From Shewanella sp. SR44-3 (lineage in GTDB: Bacteria > Pseudomonadota > Gammaproteobacteria > Enterobacterales > Shewanellaceae): a stretch of 60,719 bases of DNA. A program made the position numbers and the translations under genes. The stretch is taken from assembly GCF_014163735.1 (NCBI RefSeq), contig NZ_JACJDV010000020.1, positions 1-60,719 on the forward strand, in the 5' to 3' direction. The notes beneath the pieces were generated by a model that was not told where the DNA came from, did no database searches, and worked only from the letters and a program-made list of their open reading frames with translations. This document shows positions 35,288 through 45,125 of this stretch, in pieces (within the stretch, counting starts at the first letter, position 1; every line of letters begins with the position of its first letter).

Positions 35288-36661
35288 TTGCAATTTTCAG
35301 ATTTTTCATTAGATAAGCGCCTGCTCGACAGCTTGAAACACTTAGGCATTACCGCGCCAACGCCTATCCAAGAACAAGCGCTGCCTATAGCTTTAGCAGG
35401 CAAAGATCTAATGGCGTCTTCAAAAACTGGCTCAGGAAAGACCTTGGCGTTTTTGCTGCCTGCCATGCAAAGGATTATCTCCACTAAAGCCTTATCTAAG
35501 CGTGACCCTAGGGTGTTGATATTGCTACCCACTCGCGAGCTTGCTCAGCAAGTTTATGGCCAGTTAAGGCTGCTTGTGGCAAATACTCAATACAAGGCGG
35601 TGAGCATACTCGGTGGTGAAAACTTTAACGACCAAGCCAAAGCCTTAAGCCGTGAGCCACACTTTATCGTGGCAACGCCTGGGCGTATTGCTGACCACCT
35701 GCAGCAGCGCCACTTGCACTTAAATGGCCTTGAATTGCTGATTTTAGATGAAGCTGACCGCATGTTGGATTTAGGCTTTGCACCGCAGCTTGCTGCGATT
35801 AACACTGCAGCCGATCATAAGCGCCGTCAGACGTTAATGTTCTCAGCAACACTTGAGCATGATGAAATCAACGACATTGCGGCAACCTTACTTAAGAGCC
35901 CCAACCATGTTGCCATTGGCGCGGCTTACACTGAACACGCCGATATTACCCAGCGCATTTTTTTGGTTGATCACTTAGATCACAAGCAAGCCTTGCTTGA
36001 ACATGTGCTAAATAACGAAACCCAAAAGCAAATCATCATCTTTACTGCCACCCGTGTTGATACTGAGCGCTTAGCCAGCTTACTGGCGGACAAAGGCTTT
36101 GCCACTGCGGCATTAAGTGGCGATCTCAAGCAAGGCGCACGCAATCAGATCATGGATCAATTTGCCCGTGGTCAAAAACAAATCTTGGTCACTACCGATG
36201 TCGCCTCCCGCGGCCTTGACCTTATCAATGTGTCATTAGTGATTAACTTTGATATGCCAAAATTTGCCGAAGAATATGTCCACCGTATTGGCCGCACAGG
36301 CCGTGCTGGCGCTAAGGGTGATGCTATCTCTTTAGTGGGTCCTAAAGATTGGGACAGCTTTATCAAGGTGCAAGCCTTCCTGCGTAAAACCTTTGAGTTC
36401 AGCGTGATCGATGGCCTAAAAGCCAAGTTCAGTGGCCTTAAAGCGAAAACAAAAGCGAATAACGTCGCCTCAACCAAACGTGTAGCCAAAGCGGTCACTA
36501 AAGCAAAATCACCTCATGCCAAAGCAGCGCCAAAGCGTGATAATCGCTTTAGCACAGGCATTGATGTGGGAGATGCGCCAATGCGCCGTAAAGTTAAGCC
36601 GAGCATGATTATTGAAAGTGATGCCAGCATTAAGTCTGAACTCGACTCAGACGACGAATAA
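35288..36661 (+). CDS. srmB: DEAD-box RNA helicase (SrmB-like)
   Basis: A 457-residue helicase with all core motifs in order: Q motif PTPIQEQALP, motif I SSKTGSGKT, PTRELA, DEAD, SAT, and VI HRIGRTGRAG. SATLEHDEI and the RQTLMFSATLE wording are closest to SrmB, which acts in early 50S assembly; RhlE-type is the alternative. The C-terminal ~90 residues are basic and low-complexity (KAKTKAN..KRVAKAVTKAK), RNA-binding in character. Translation starts at a TTG; AGGGGA seven bases upstream fixes it and no ATG is near. Confidence 0.88.
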   Translation: MQFSDFSLDKRLLDSLKHLGITAPTPIQEQALPIALAGKDLMASSKTGSGKTLAFLLPAMQRIISTKALSKRDPRVLILLPTRELAQQVYGQLRLLVANTQYKAVSILGGENFNDQAKALSREPHFIVATPGRIADHLQQRHLHLNGLELLILDEADRMLDLGFAPQLAAINTAADHKRRQTLMFSATLEHDEINDIAATLLKSPNHVAIGAAYTEHADITQRIFLVDHLDHKQALLEHVLNNETQKQIIIFTATRVDTERLASLLADKGFATAALSGDLKQGARNQIMDQFARGQKQILVTTDVASRGLDLINVSLVINFDMPKFAEEYVHRIGRTGRAGAKGDAISLVGPKDWDSFIKVQAFLRKTFEFSVIDGLKAKFSGLKAKTKANNVASTKRVAKAVTKAKSPHAKAAPKRDNRFSTGIDVGDAPMRRKVKPSMIIESDASIKSELDSDDE

Positions 36662-36715
36662 ATCTTAACGGCAATGCCCCCGCGTTGCCGCTCAACAGTT
36701 AATAGTAGGAATATC

Positions 36716-37153
36716 ATGAAAATTTGTGGTGTAGAGTTAAAAGGTGGCGAAGCCATCATCAGTTTATTGACCTATGAAGGTGAAACCTTCAACGTACCAG
36801 CTTGTCGCAAGGTGTCGTTTAGTATTTCTCAGTCTGCCAGTACTGAGTCAATTCGTGAATTTCACTTCACCTTCCACAAGTTAATGGAAGATTACAGAGT
36901 GGATGAAATCGCGATTATAGAGCGCGAGCAAAAAGGCAAGTTAGCCGGCAGTGCCACCAGTTTCAAATTAGAAGCAGCAATTCAACTGACTGAACTGCCT
37001 GTGCATTTGATTTCACCCGTGACCATTAAAGAGCAGTTAAAGCGCAACCCGCCTTTGGTTGACTTTGAATCGTTAGATCTTAAACGCGTCCAGCAAAATG
37101 CCTTTGACGTGGCCTACGTGCAGCACAATCGCCACATCTTCGGCAAAATCTAA
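36716..37153 (+). CDS. DUF3010-family protein
   Basis: A 145-residue soluble protein beginning MKICGVELKGGEAIISLL, with a conserved VDEIAIIEREQKGKLAGSATSFKLEA core. This matches my memory of the DUF3010 family, which has an RNase H/RuvC-like look (beta strand with Glu/Asp positions) but no demonstrated function. I set the start at ATG 36716, with TAGGA upstream; an ATG 14 codons earlier overlaps the intergenic leader. Same strand as srmB, 54 bases downstream. Confidence 0.75.
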   Translation: MKICGVELKGGEAIISLLTYEGETFNVPACRKVSFSISQSASTESIREFHFTFHKLMEDYRVDEIAIIEREQKGKLAGSATSFKLEAAIQLTELPVHLISPVTIKEQLKRNPPLVDFESLDLKRVQQNAFDVAYVQHNRHIFGKI

Positions 37154-37165
37154 CCGTTACTGATA

Positions 37166-37189
37166 AGTGCTTTAGTGCTTTAGTGCTTT
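37166..37189. repeat. Three tandem copies of AGTGCTTT
   Basis: An exact 8-bp unit repeated three times just after the DUF3010 gene. This is probably slippage; no function is proposed. Confidence 0.85.
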
Positions 37190-37205
37190 AGAACAGTATA
37201 AAAAC

Positions 37206-37236
37206 AAGGACTACGGTGATGCGCTGTGGTCTTTTT
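37206..37236 (+). terminator. Terminator after the DUF3010 gene
   Basis: AAGGACTAC pairs with GTGGTCTTT over 9 bp (two wobble pairs), followed by T residues. Confidence 0.65.
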
Positions 37237-37304
37237 TGTATCTAAATGGCCGATAAAACAGTTTAGTTAATAAAATAAAAACCAAAAAACTAAAGACCCA
37301 AACT

Positions 37305-37937
37305 ATGACCAAGAAACCTACAGCGCCGCCCGTCATGCCTAAGAAATCTTCGAGCCAAGGGTTAAAACCAGCGACAGATATCGCCAGTCTAATGACCAGC
37401 GAGCAAGTCACAGCGGTTAAATCACAACAAGGTGTGATGCGCTTACTCAATGGCTATAGCGCCAGCGTTATCGAGCAAGTTCAACGCCATATCGAAGACA
37501 ACAGCTTGGCTAGTTTGTTGTTGTCACGTCACCCCGTCATTCACGACATTCGCACCGACAAAGCCCTGTATGAGTATACCCTCGGCTTTAAACATCAGTT
37601 TATGCGCCAGTCAGATCCTTTGGCCAAGGTGATATATGATGAAAAAATCACCTTAACTCATCAAGCCTTAGGTCTACATTCTTTTGTTAACCGTGTACAA
37701 GGCAACAAAGTTAAGGCCAAAAACGAAATTCGGATTTCATCAAGGCTAAAACGCATCCCAGAGCCACTATTACGCATGGTGGTCATCCATGAATTGGCGC
37801 ATTTACGGGAAAAAGAGCACAACAAAGCCTTCTATAAACTTTGTGAGTTCATGCTCAGTGATTATCATCAGTTGGAGTTTGATTTAAGGCTATTGCTGAT
37901 CTGCGAAGCGTTAGGACAATCGCCCTACGAGGTGTAG
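37305..37937 (+). CDS. YgjP-like metallopeptidase domain protein
   Basis: A 210-residue protein. The C-terminal half has the zincin motif VVIHELAHLREKEHNKAFYKL: HExxH with a further His/Glu downstream, as in the YgjP/WLM (M48-like, former DUF45) group. The N-terminal ~60 residues are polar and Ala/Lys-rich. Relatives are predicted zinc proteases with unknown substrates. The C-terminal LICEALGQSPYEV completes the domain. It stands alone. A minus-strand frame over its 5' end is a shadow. Confidence 0.8.
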   Translation: MTKKPTAPPVMPKKSSSQGLKPATDIASLMTSEQVTAVKSQQGVMRLLNGYSASVIEQVQRHIEDNSLASLLLSRHPVIHDIRTDKALYEYTLGFKHQFMRQSDPLAKVIYDEKITLTHQALGLHSFVNRVQGNKVKAKNEIRISSRLKRIPEPLLRMVVIHELAHLREKEHNKAFYKLCEFMLSDYHQLEFDLRLLLICEALGQSPYEV

Positions 37938-38029
37938 ATTTGGCTTCAACATTGGTTTAGTTAGTTAAGCGTCAATAGCCTAATACCGGCCATTAACGCT
38001 AGATTATGTTGGCTTTTACGCTTGAATCT

Positions 38030-38278
38030 TTATTCTGATTTATTGGCTATCTTCTGCAAGTTCTCATGAATTTTAAACAGCACAATTAATAATTCACACC
38101 AAATTCTCGCGCCTATTGCACCGGCAATAATAATGCCTAATCCCGCGAATAAACCACCGCCAAACTGAGAGAATATAGTGCCAACACCAGAAATTAAGCT
38201 AGCTAGGAGCAATAACCAGTAGACGAAAGTGATTATTTTTGGGGTGAGCATTGAATCGAAAAAAAATATGTCTTTCAT
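38030..38278 (-). CDS. Small membrane protein, DUF4282 family
   Basis: An 82-residue protein with two membrane helices (~14-36 and 42-65) and the family ending ARIWCELLIVLFKIHENLQKI, which is the DUF4282 signature as I recall it. Function unknown. AAGGA precedes the ATG. Confidence 0.8.
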   Translation of the reverse strand: MKDIFFFDSMLTPKIITFVYWLLLLASLISGVGTIFSQFGGGLFAGLGIIIAGAIGARIWCELLIVLFKIHENLQKIANKSE

Positions 38279-38296
38279 AGAAAAATCCTTTTAATT

Positions 38297-38431
38297 ATGT
38301 GTAACCTAAAAAAGCCTTACATCGTACTCGACAATCAACAAGCAGTAGCAAAATGGCTGCGACCACCTGTTGAAAAATGCAATGATAACTTATTTACTAA
38401 GAACTTTGGCACTGATTTACAAAGAAAATAA
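38297..38431 (+). other. 44-codon open frame, doubtful
   Basis: ATG at 38297 to TAA at 38429-38431 encodes a polar peptide (MCNLKKPYIVLDNQQAVAKW...). It has no ribosome site and no recognised family. It lies in the 238-base gap between divergent and convergent neighbours. More likely a relic than a gene. Confidence 0.2.
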
Positions 38432-38516
38432 TCTGCGATCCGCGCTAAGGCATCAAATAAATAGAGAGTGTTCATAAGTCTGGTAATGAAAATCAGGGGT
38501 TTAGTAAAAGCCACGA

Positions 38517-39140
38517 CTAAGCTTCATTATCTTCACCTAATCCAATACCGCGCAGCTCCATATATTGGGCCAGCTGCTTAGCATCAAGATGAGCACTTTG
38601 TTTAAGGGCAGCAAATACCCCTTGCTGATCCCCAAGCTTTCTATGTTGGCCCAGTTTTTCTTTCGCCTGAATATCATCGACAACTATTTTAAAACCCACA
38701 ATGGCTTGGCGCATTTTCTCAAGGTATTCGTCTGGCATTAAGGTTTTATTATCCAGCAAACTCGGCTCATATTGGGCAACAGTATCACGCATCAACTGCT
38801 CCGTTTGCTCGCCATCAAGCAGTTCAAGTTCACCATAACAATGCACCGCAGCATAATTCCAGGTGGGCACTGCAGGTTGATTTTGATACCAAGTCGGTGA
38901 CACATAAGCGTGAGGGCCATTAAAGATCACTACCACTCGTCCTCCTGAAGTCATCTTATGTTGACCGTTCGCCCGAGCCATATGGCCATAAAGTACGCCG
39001 TTCTCACCCTCTTGTGGTTGAAACAAAAATGGTAAATGACTGATGTTAAGATCTGACGTCACTAAAGCAGCAAAACTAAATTGCTGAATAAACGCTGCCA
39101 CCGCAACATCATCCATCAGCATGTTTTTAGGGATATACAT
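38517..39140 (-). CDS. PaiB-family FMN-binding negative regulator
   Basis: A 207-residue protein of the PaiB/FMN-binding split-barrel family: MYIPKNMLMDD at the start, ALVTSDLNISHLPFLF, GHMARANGQ, NGPHAYVSPTWY, VPTWNYAAVHCYGELELLD, then a C-terminal helical region with GFKIVVDDIQAKEKLGQHR. The Bacillus relative PaiB affects protease and sporulation genes; the biochemical role is unclear, and FMN binding is predicted. I set the start at ATG 39140, the conserved N-terminus; the longer frame adds an unlikely hydrophobic leader. Confidence 0.87.
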   Translation of the reverse strand: MYIPKNMLMDDVAVAAFIQQFSFAALVTSDLNISHLPFLFQPQEGENGVLYGHMARANGQHKMTSGGRVVVIFNGPHAYVSPTWYQNQPAVPTWNYAAVHCYGELELLDGEQTEQLMRDTVAQYEPSLLDNKTLMPDEYLEKMRQAIVGFKIVVDDIQAKEKLGQHRKLGDQQGVFAALKQSAHLDAKQLAQYMELRGIGLGEDNEA

Positions 39141-39230
39141 AAGGAACAAAACCTCTGAGATTAAAAAATTAATATGAATGCAGATTGAAATATGCCAAAA
39201 GTTTAACAATGAAAACGAGCGTTCAATACT

Positions 39231-39550
39231 TTATGGCGCCATGTGCAACAAAGGGTCAGCTTTGCCCTGTCCATCGACTGATGAACGTCCAGTTACCTCA
39301 AAGCCAAAATGCTGGTAAAAACCTAAAGCTTGTTCATTCTGCTCATTAACATCAACTTTACTAGCACCTTGAGATTGGATGGCATAGGTAGCTAACAAGG
39401 TACCAAAGCCTTTGCCACGCACCTCAGGGCAATAAATAGCAGTTCAATATTGCCATCATGTACACCACAGAATCCCAGTATTTCACCATTGCTGTTTTTG
39501 GCACCTCTTAAATCAACAGCATCAAAATACTGCTCTAAGATCAGCGGTTT
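39231..39550 (-). pseudogene. GNAT acetyltransferase, frameshifted and N-truncated
   Basis: The 3' part (39422 down to 39231) encodes VRGKGFGTLLATYAI, DVNEQNEQALGFYQHFGFEVTGRS and PLLHMAP, a typical GNAT C-terminal half. The preceding ~40 codons (39550-39430) read EQYFDAVDLRGAK and EILGFCGVHDGNIELLFIA in another frame. One base appears missing in the C run at ~39426-39430 (expected ELLFIAPEVRGKG). A stop at 39551-39553 and the absence of a start show the N-terminal ~40 residues are gone too. Clearly dead. Confidence 0.85.
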
Positions 39551-39774
39551 TTACTGCTAGAAGACCGATATGACAGGAGTTTATGGAAGCTGATTAACAA
39601 AATAGACTGATTTCATTGAAAAATAGTGATATATAGCCAAAAAGCATTACACGTTAACATTGATTCAGCCACAATTCCCTTTTCATATATACAGGTATTT
39701 GTTCTGCATATGAAGCCTGATAATTCCTTGAGCTTTTAGCAGCGGTATTGTTAGGCATCCGCTGACTAAACGTG

Positions 39775-40629
39775 TTAGCTGCCCTTGCTTTGCCTTGGGA
39801 CCGCTTGTTGAAGCCCATCCGTTAATAGCACTGCAAAAGCACTGTGATGAGTCAATCCTGACAATACTTTGGATCGCACAATTAACCCTTGATAATCTCT
39901 TGATTTCAATTGATTCTCAAATGCCAGCATTTCCTCGACCATACTCCCCTCTTGACTACCTATGTACATGAAAACCTTTGCTTTCATACTTTTATTACTT
40001 TTTGCATAGTCACTTTCCAGTCGAAACATCGCTTTTTTGTCGTACCAGAACGATGGACTACCTAAGATATAGTAATCAAATAACTCGGGATTTGTGATCA
40101 ATATATTGGCGCCTAGCAATCCACCATATGAATGACCAACAAATACTTTTTTATCCTCTCTAACGCGGTATGTTTGACTGATCAGAGGTAAAACCTCGTC
40201 TGCAATGAAATTAATATACTGACTGGCTTTGCCTGAATACTTCTGAACTTCGAGCGAATGCCCCCTTTTTTCATTGGGGGCATATGTTGGGGTGTAGTCT
40301 CTGGTGCGACTAAGCAAAGGGTTATGCCCTTTGGAATATGAAATCCCAATAATAATGACATCTTCAATATCCCGGCCGGCCATCAGATGCACAATGCCAC
40401 TCGCCACTGCAACTGAATAACCTGTATCGTTTAATAAAACCAGCGGGTATTTTTTGGTATTTTCTGAGTAATCGTTAGGTAAACGAACATATAGTTCATA
40501 TTCCAACCCGCTTACTTCAGATTTTAATTGCAGGGTATGCGTATTTCGAATTTTAAATTCAGTACTTTCCTCGGCACTTATTGACGCAGAGAAAAAAACA
40601 ACAGCAACAAAAACTAACTTAAAAAACAT
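39775..40629 (-). CDS. Periplasmic alpha/beta-hydrolase esterase (Fes/IroE-like superfamily)
   Basis: A 284-residue protein with a signal peptide (~1-19, FSASISA/E). It shows the esterase-D-type hydrolase pattern: YELYVRLPNDY, YPLVLLNDTG, VIIIGISY, and a nucleophile elbow VGHSYGGLLG (S167). GSPSFWYD and the late His in GLTHHSAF complete the likely triad. Relatives include trilactone siderophore esterases IroE/BesA. It is downstream of the three-gene export operon on the same strand, 159 bases after the permease, suggesting it acts on the exported or imported compound. Confidence 0.82.
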   Translation of the reverse strand: MFFKLVFVAVVFFSASISAEESTEFKIRNTHTLQLKSEVSGLEYELYVRLPNDYSENTKKYPLVLLNDTGYSVAVASGIVHLMAGRDIEDVIIIGISYSKGHNPLLSRTRDYTPTYAPNEKRGHSLEVQKYSGKASQYINFIADEVLPLISQTYRVREDKKVFVGHSYGGLLGANILITNPELFDYYILGSPSFWYDKKAMFRLESDYAKSNKSMKAKVFMYIGSQEGSMVEEMLAFENQLKSRDYQGLIVRSKVLSGLTHHSAFAVLLTDGLQQAVPRQSKGS

Positions 40630-40788
40630 AATTCACCTTAAATATCTGACAGTTAAATACAGTTAACGCTTAACATATGGGGATTTTAGGAGCATTTTTT
40701 CCAACTAATCAGCCAGCCATTGAAAACAATAACATAATCCAATTTCGCATGCGCTCAACAGCCATTTGTACGAACTTGATTCTATATA

Positions 40789-43164
40789 TTAAATACGCAG
40801 TAACTCACTAATACTGTGCTTTAGGGTTTTTCTTGAAGCTAAAAACGTAATTGAAACCACAATTAGCATACAAATTATAATACTGGTACACATTAATAAT
40901 GGCTGTAAAAGTGATACGCCAAGCAGCTTCAAACTCTGACTGTCTAATATCCATAGCAGGCATACAGAAAAAGTTGACGCCTGCCCAGTTAAAATAAGGT
41001 TTAATTTAATCATCTGCATGATCAAACTCATTTTCTCGGCACCAACTGCAAGTAAAATAGCCCATTTCATCTGTTGTACTTTTACTGTGAACTGAAAGCG
41101 GTAGTACAATGTAAAAATAACTAATAAAAAAATCATCAATGCCATCGCACTAGAAGTAATAAACAATAATCGCCCAGCAGGATCTGTGCTTATTATCTGT
41201 CGCACTAAACTGCCTGAATCTTGATAGCCTAATGCCGAAGATTGTAAATCAGCCCAATCATTTAAATGAGATAGAAAGAGTTGCTGATTAGCATGCTTAG
41301 TATAAACAACCGGTGCTACTCTATGGGCATATAATGGATTTTGCTCGCTTAAATGCAAATAAAGCACAGGTTTTGGGGATTGATTAAGTCCAAAATGGAG
41401 CAGGTCTTCAATGATCCCAGTGACCTTAAACTGTTTTGTATAAAAAAAACCAGAAACTTCTATATCTATGCCTTTAACAGACCTGTAGTTTGCTAAGCCT
41501 AATTCCTCTGCTAATTGATATGCCATAGTTTGATTAATCACTAAACTGTTTGCAGTGAGTCTTGATGGCAATATTGAATTGATCCCGAGCAGGTCAAAAA
41601 AGTTAGAAGAGACATAGAGACTATTAATAGGTTTTGCCAAAGCAGACTGACCAATAACTTGATAACTCAACCTTTGAGCGCCCAAATCAGTAAACATGGT
41701 TGAGGACAGTGCAACTTCACTCCCCAATACCTGCCAATCTCCTTTAAACTGCTCGGCCGATAAAGACAAAGATAATTGGCCTTTGACCACAGGTTTAAAA
41801 CTGTAGACAGATTGAGAAATATTAATTTTTTGGTATTTTTTCCATTCGGTAAATGACAGAACCAGACTTAAAATAATCACTGATATAATTACACTCAGCT
41901 GAATAAGTAAAATAAACTGGCTCATTAACACCTGTTTTTTGTCCATTTGCCCTTGGCGTCCACGAGAGAAATGCGACGACATAGCATCCATCATTGGCAT
42001 TTGAGCGCACAGCAAAAATAGACCCGCAGAGACAAACACTGCCGCAATCCAGAGCCAAAAATTAAACGATAACCCGCCATCAAAATAGATTTTATAAAGG
42101 GGTATATTGGCAACATAATCCGTAAAGATGATGCCGAGCACGGGGCTCACAAGCGCCAGCACAGCAAGTGTTAGCAAATTTTCCCGAACCAAGTGTAAAA
42201 AAATATCCCTTCGCTCACCACCCAAGGCAACTTTCAACTGGATTTCTGCACGCCTTACAATACTTTGTTGCATGTAAGCTGAAACGATACCACTACAAAT
42301 TATAAAACCAAAACAAAGCAGTAAGACGAGTAATACCCATGATTGTTTTTGAATAAGCAGCCGCTCATTAGGCTTGATCTCCATGCCATCAATAATTAAC
42401 GGAGTAAAATGGCTATCAACAAACCCACCCTGTGGCCTTGGGGTTTGCGCTCTTAATAAGCGATACGCTTGTTGCAACTGCTCTGCTGAGTGAGCCCGGC
42501 TGAGTTGCGCAAAACCGTAATGACTCCCTTTTGTTTTGACGTACAGCTCAGGGTTTTCGGCAAACATTGTCGGCACATCCTGAAGCAGGTAACTATCAGG
42601 CACCCATATATCGATATCCCTGTCACCAATCTTTGCCATTGATGGTAAAGCCACCCCCGCGATAGGCAGGCGCTGACCTTTATAATAAAGAGTAAGTTCA
42701 TCAATCCCTTTTGATGTGTTGTATTGATTGTAAAAGCGGGACGATAGAACCACTTGTTTTTCTTCCCAGATTTTCTGAGTAAAGGGCTTGGGCATTGCTA
42801 AAAGCTCAATCAAACTTTTAGAATAGAACCCAATATTGACTCCGGATATATCCTTTAATCCGACAGTCAAAGCAGCGCTTTGAATGCTAACGCTAGCAAC
42901 ATTTTTTATTGCAGGTAACTTTTGCAATAGCTCGATATCATAAACAGAAATCGGCTGCACATTTCCATTATGATCTTGATTAACAATGGTAATTAACGGA
43001 TCTTTTTGCTGAACCCATTGCGGTCTGTCACTGCTAAGCATCCAGATCAAATTTGATGAGAAACCAATTAAACAGCAAAATAAGCAAAGGCTTACGATCA
43101 AAACAAGCCACATACCACGCTGACCGCGCCACTTACGCCAACCATACAGAATATCAAACAACAC
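40789..43164 (-). CDS. ABC transporter permease with two FtsX/MacB-type halves
   Basis: A 791-residue protein. An N-terminal helix (~15-40) and a periplasmic region (~45-280) lead to three helices with RAEIQLKVALGGERRDI; a second helix, periplasmic region and three final helices repeat the plan. Each half is an FtsX/MacB_PCD module, like ADOP-type duplicated permeases. The start is GTG 43164: AGGAG lies seven bases upstream, and it overlaps the ATPase stop by 11 bases. The longer frame to 43251 runs inside the ATPase gene. Works with the ATPase and membrane-fusion protein encoded just upstream. Confidence 0.85.
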   Translation of the reverse strand: MLFDILYGWRKWRGQRGMWLVLIVSLCLFCCLIGFSSNLIWMLSSDRPQWVQQKDPLITIVNQDHNGNVQPISVYDIELLQKLPAIKNVASVSIQSAALTVGLKDISGVNIGFYSKSLIELLAMPKPFTQKIWEEKQVVLSSRFYNQYNTSKGIDELTLYYKGQRLPIAGVALPSMAKIGDRDIDIWVPDSYLLQDVPTMFAENPELYVKTKGSHYGFAQLSRAHSAEQLQQAYRLLRAQTPRPQGGFVDSHFTPLIIDGMEIKPNERLLIQKQSWVLLVLLLCFGFIICSGIVSAYMQQSIVRRAEIQLKVALGGERRDIFLHLVRENLLTLAVLALVSPVLGIIFTDYVANIPLYKIYFDGGLSFNFWLWIAAVFVSAGLFLLCAQMPMMDAMSSHFSRGRQGQMDKKQVLMSQFILLIQLSVIISVIILSLVLSFTEWKKYQKINISQSVYSFKPVVKGQLSLSLSAEQFKGDWQVLGSEVALSSTMFTDLGAQRLSYQVIGQSALAKPINSLYVSSNFFDLLGINSILPSRLTANSLVINQTMAYQLAEELGLANYRSVKGIDIEVSGFFYTKQFKVTGIIEDLLHFGLNQSPKPVLYLHLSEQNPLYAHRVAPVVYTKHANQQLFLSHLNDWADLQSSALGYQDSGSLVRQIISTDPAGRLLFITSSAMALMIFLLVIFTLYYRFQFTVKVQQMKWAILLAVGAEKMSLIMQMIKLNLILTGQASTFSVCLLWILDSQSLKLLGVSLLQPLLMCTSIIICMLIVVSITFLASRKTLKHSISELLRI

Positions 43165-43861
43165 GTTTAAACTCCTGATTATGCACCACAGAAAGGATAC
43201 CATCGGACATCTTGTATGCTTGCTGGCAACAAAGCGCGACACGTTCATCATGAGTAATAATTAACACAGTTCGCCCCTCCTGGTTGAGCTCACACAACAA
43301 GTCCATTATCTTTTGCGAGTTTTCGGAATCTAAGTTACCTGTAGGCTCATCACACAGTAAAATATCAGGCTTACAGATTAACGCCCGTGCAATTGCAACC
43401 CTCTGTTGCTGGCCGCCAGAGAGTTCATCTGGGAAAAAATCTTTTTTATCGCTTAAGCCAACTTTATTTAACACATCTTGAATTAACTGACTATATTCTG
43501 AGGATTTTACCTTCTTATTAAACCGCAATGGTGCAGTGAGATTTTCAACTACTGTCATGTCTGCAATCAAATTGAAGTTCTGAAACACCCAGCCAATATG
43601 TTGGTTTCGCAGCTGACTAAGCTGAAATTCTGATAGCTCACGTGTATTTTGATTACACAGGTCATAACTGCCATTATCCGCAACGTCTAACAGGCCAAGG
43701 ATTGATAACAAGGTTGACTTACCACTACCTGATTGCCCGACAATTGCCACCATCTCACCACTATTAACCTTGAGATTTATATCCTTTAAAACGTGGTTGC
43801 TACCAGATCTATGATTAAAAGATTTATTCAGTTTATTGAGTTGTATAACCGCATCAGTCAT
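43154..43861 (-). CDS. ABC transporter ATPase (MacB/LolD type)
   Basis: A 235-residue ATPase. Walker [11 protein letters not shown] (~41-50), Q-loop WVFQNFNL, signature [15 protein letters not shown], Walker [14 protein letters not shown]-loop ITHDE. These are the features of the MacB/LolD/FtsE group that drives mechanotransmission-type permeases. The start is ATG 43861, overlapping the end of the membrane-fusion gene by 8 bases; the permease GTG overlaps its end. Translationally coupled middle gene of the operon. Confidence 0.92.
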   Translation of the reverse strand: MTDAVIQLNKLNKSFNHRSGSNHVLKDINLKVNSGEMVAIVGQSGSGKSTLLSILGLLDVADNGSYDLCNQNTRELSEFQLSQLRNQHIGWVFQNFNLIADMTVVENLTAPLRFNKKVKSSEYSQLIQDVLNKVGLSDKKDFFPDELSGGQQQRVAIARALICKPDILLCDEPTGNLDSENSQKIMDLLCELNQEGRTVLIITHDERVALCCQQAYKMSDGILSVVHNQEFKRVV

Positions 43862-45125
43862 AAAGATCACCCATAGTAAATTCTTCCCTGTTAGCCAGAT
43901 GTGTAGGCACTTGCAATAATAACTGTTCTCCTTGTGTAAGGCCTGCAATCACTTGTGCCTTATCCCCATAAATATCACCCACTAGAACTTGTCTTTTCTC
44001 AAACAATTCAAGCTTTTCATTCAGAATAAACATTGGGTATTCTCTATGCCCTCTAATTACACCCACAGGGCGGTCTGCAATTAAAGTATTTTTATGTTCG
44101 GCGACTTCGATGATGGCATTAACATCTATATTGGGGCGCACAGAAGTCGGTAAATCCCCAGTAAAACTGATGTCTATTTCTACGCTGCCATTAGTAACTG
44201 ACGGCTCAACACGTGAGACAAAGCCCGGCATGTCAATTCCTTTAATGGATACTTTCGCAGCTAACTTAGGGTTAACAAATTCAGCATCATTCGCAGTAAT
44301 ACTTATCCTTGCGTAATAGCTTGATAAATCTGCAATCATTCCTACAGCCTGTCCTTCATCTAAATGACGACCAATTTCAAGATCATCAGCTAGCTCAGTT
44401 AACATGCCATCCATACTCGCCGTAATGGATAGTTGGTTAACTTCTAATGCGAACATCTCATATTGTTTTTGAGCTTTCTCTAAGCGATATAACGCCGCTT
44501 GATTGATAGATTGCCTAGTCTGTTGCAGAGTGTTGTAACGACTTGTTTCCATTTGTAAAATAGCATCTTCTTTTTCCCACTCAACTTTGGCTTTATGCAG
44601 CTCTAGCGCAGAGATAACATGACTCTCTTTGAGTGTTTCATTGGCAGTCAACTCCGCCTTAGACAAAGCTAAGCGAACGTTAGCTAATCGAATAGCCCCC
44701 AATTGGTCTTCCAGAATTTGGCGAGATTCAGCCATCACCTGCTGTAGGTGTGATTTCTCTTCAAGCAGTTCAAGTTCACTGGTTTCCATTGCTCGTAATA
44801 GTTTAGGGTTGTTCAACCTTAAAATGACATCCCCCTTATTAACAATATTGCCAGGCTTGAGGACAACTTCCACTATGTGGCCACTGCTTATAGCATTAAC
44901 ACCGCGCTGTATTTTAGGCACGAGTTTGCCATAGCCCGAGACCATTACCGTCATTGAGGAATACTCGACTTCGGACATTAAATGTTCAGAGTTAGATGTG
45001 GCAATAGAGAATGCTTGAGGTGTAAAAGTGGCAAAAATAACGATGAACAAAACAATCGCAGCCAATAAAAACGGTAGTATTTTTAATTTTTTTGAGTAAT
45101 TCCTATCCTTAGGGATGTTAAACAT
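43854..45125 (-). CDS. HlyD/MacA-type membrane-fusion protein
   Basis: A 423-residue adaptor. One N-terminal membrane helix (~15-36), a lipoyl half-motif GHIVEVVLKPGNIVNKGDVILRL (~82-104), a long coiled-coil hairpin (~108-225), then the second half-motif and beta-barrel domains. The pattern fits periplasmic adaptors of ABC tripartite pumps. AAAGGA precedes the ATG. First gene of the MFP-ATPase-permease operon. No TolC-like gene is nearby, so an outer-membrane partner would have to come from elsewhere. Confidence 0.88.
   Translation of the reverse strand: MFNIPKDRNYSKKLKILPFLLAAIVLFIVIFATFTPQAFSIATSNSEHLMSEVEYSSMTVMVSGYGKLVPKIQRGVNAISSGHIVEVVLKPGNIVNKGDVILRLNNPKLLRAMETSELELLEEKSHLQQVMAESRQILEDQLGAIRLANVRLALSKAELTANETLKESHVISALELHKAKVEWEKEDAILQMETSRYNTLQQTRQSINQAALYRLEKAQKQYEMFALEVNQLSITASMDGMLTELADDLEIGRHLDEGQAVGMIADLSSYYARISITANDAEFVNPKLAAKVSIKGIDMPGFVSRVEPSVTNGSVEIDISFTGDLPTSVRPNIDVNAIIEVAEHKNTLIADRPVGVIRGHREYPMFILNEKLELFEKRQVLVGDIYGDKAQVIAGLTQGEQLLLQVPTHLANREEFTMGDLYD

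Noticed and set aside
42453..42704. Minus-strand 83-codon frame inside the permease gene
   Set aside because: It overlaps the long permease frame throughout and shows no family signature.
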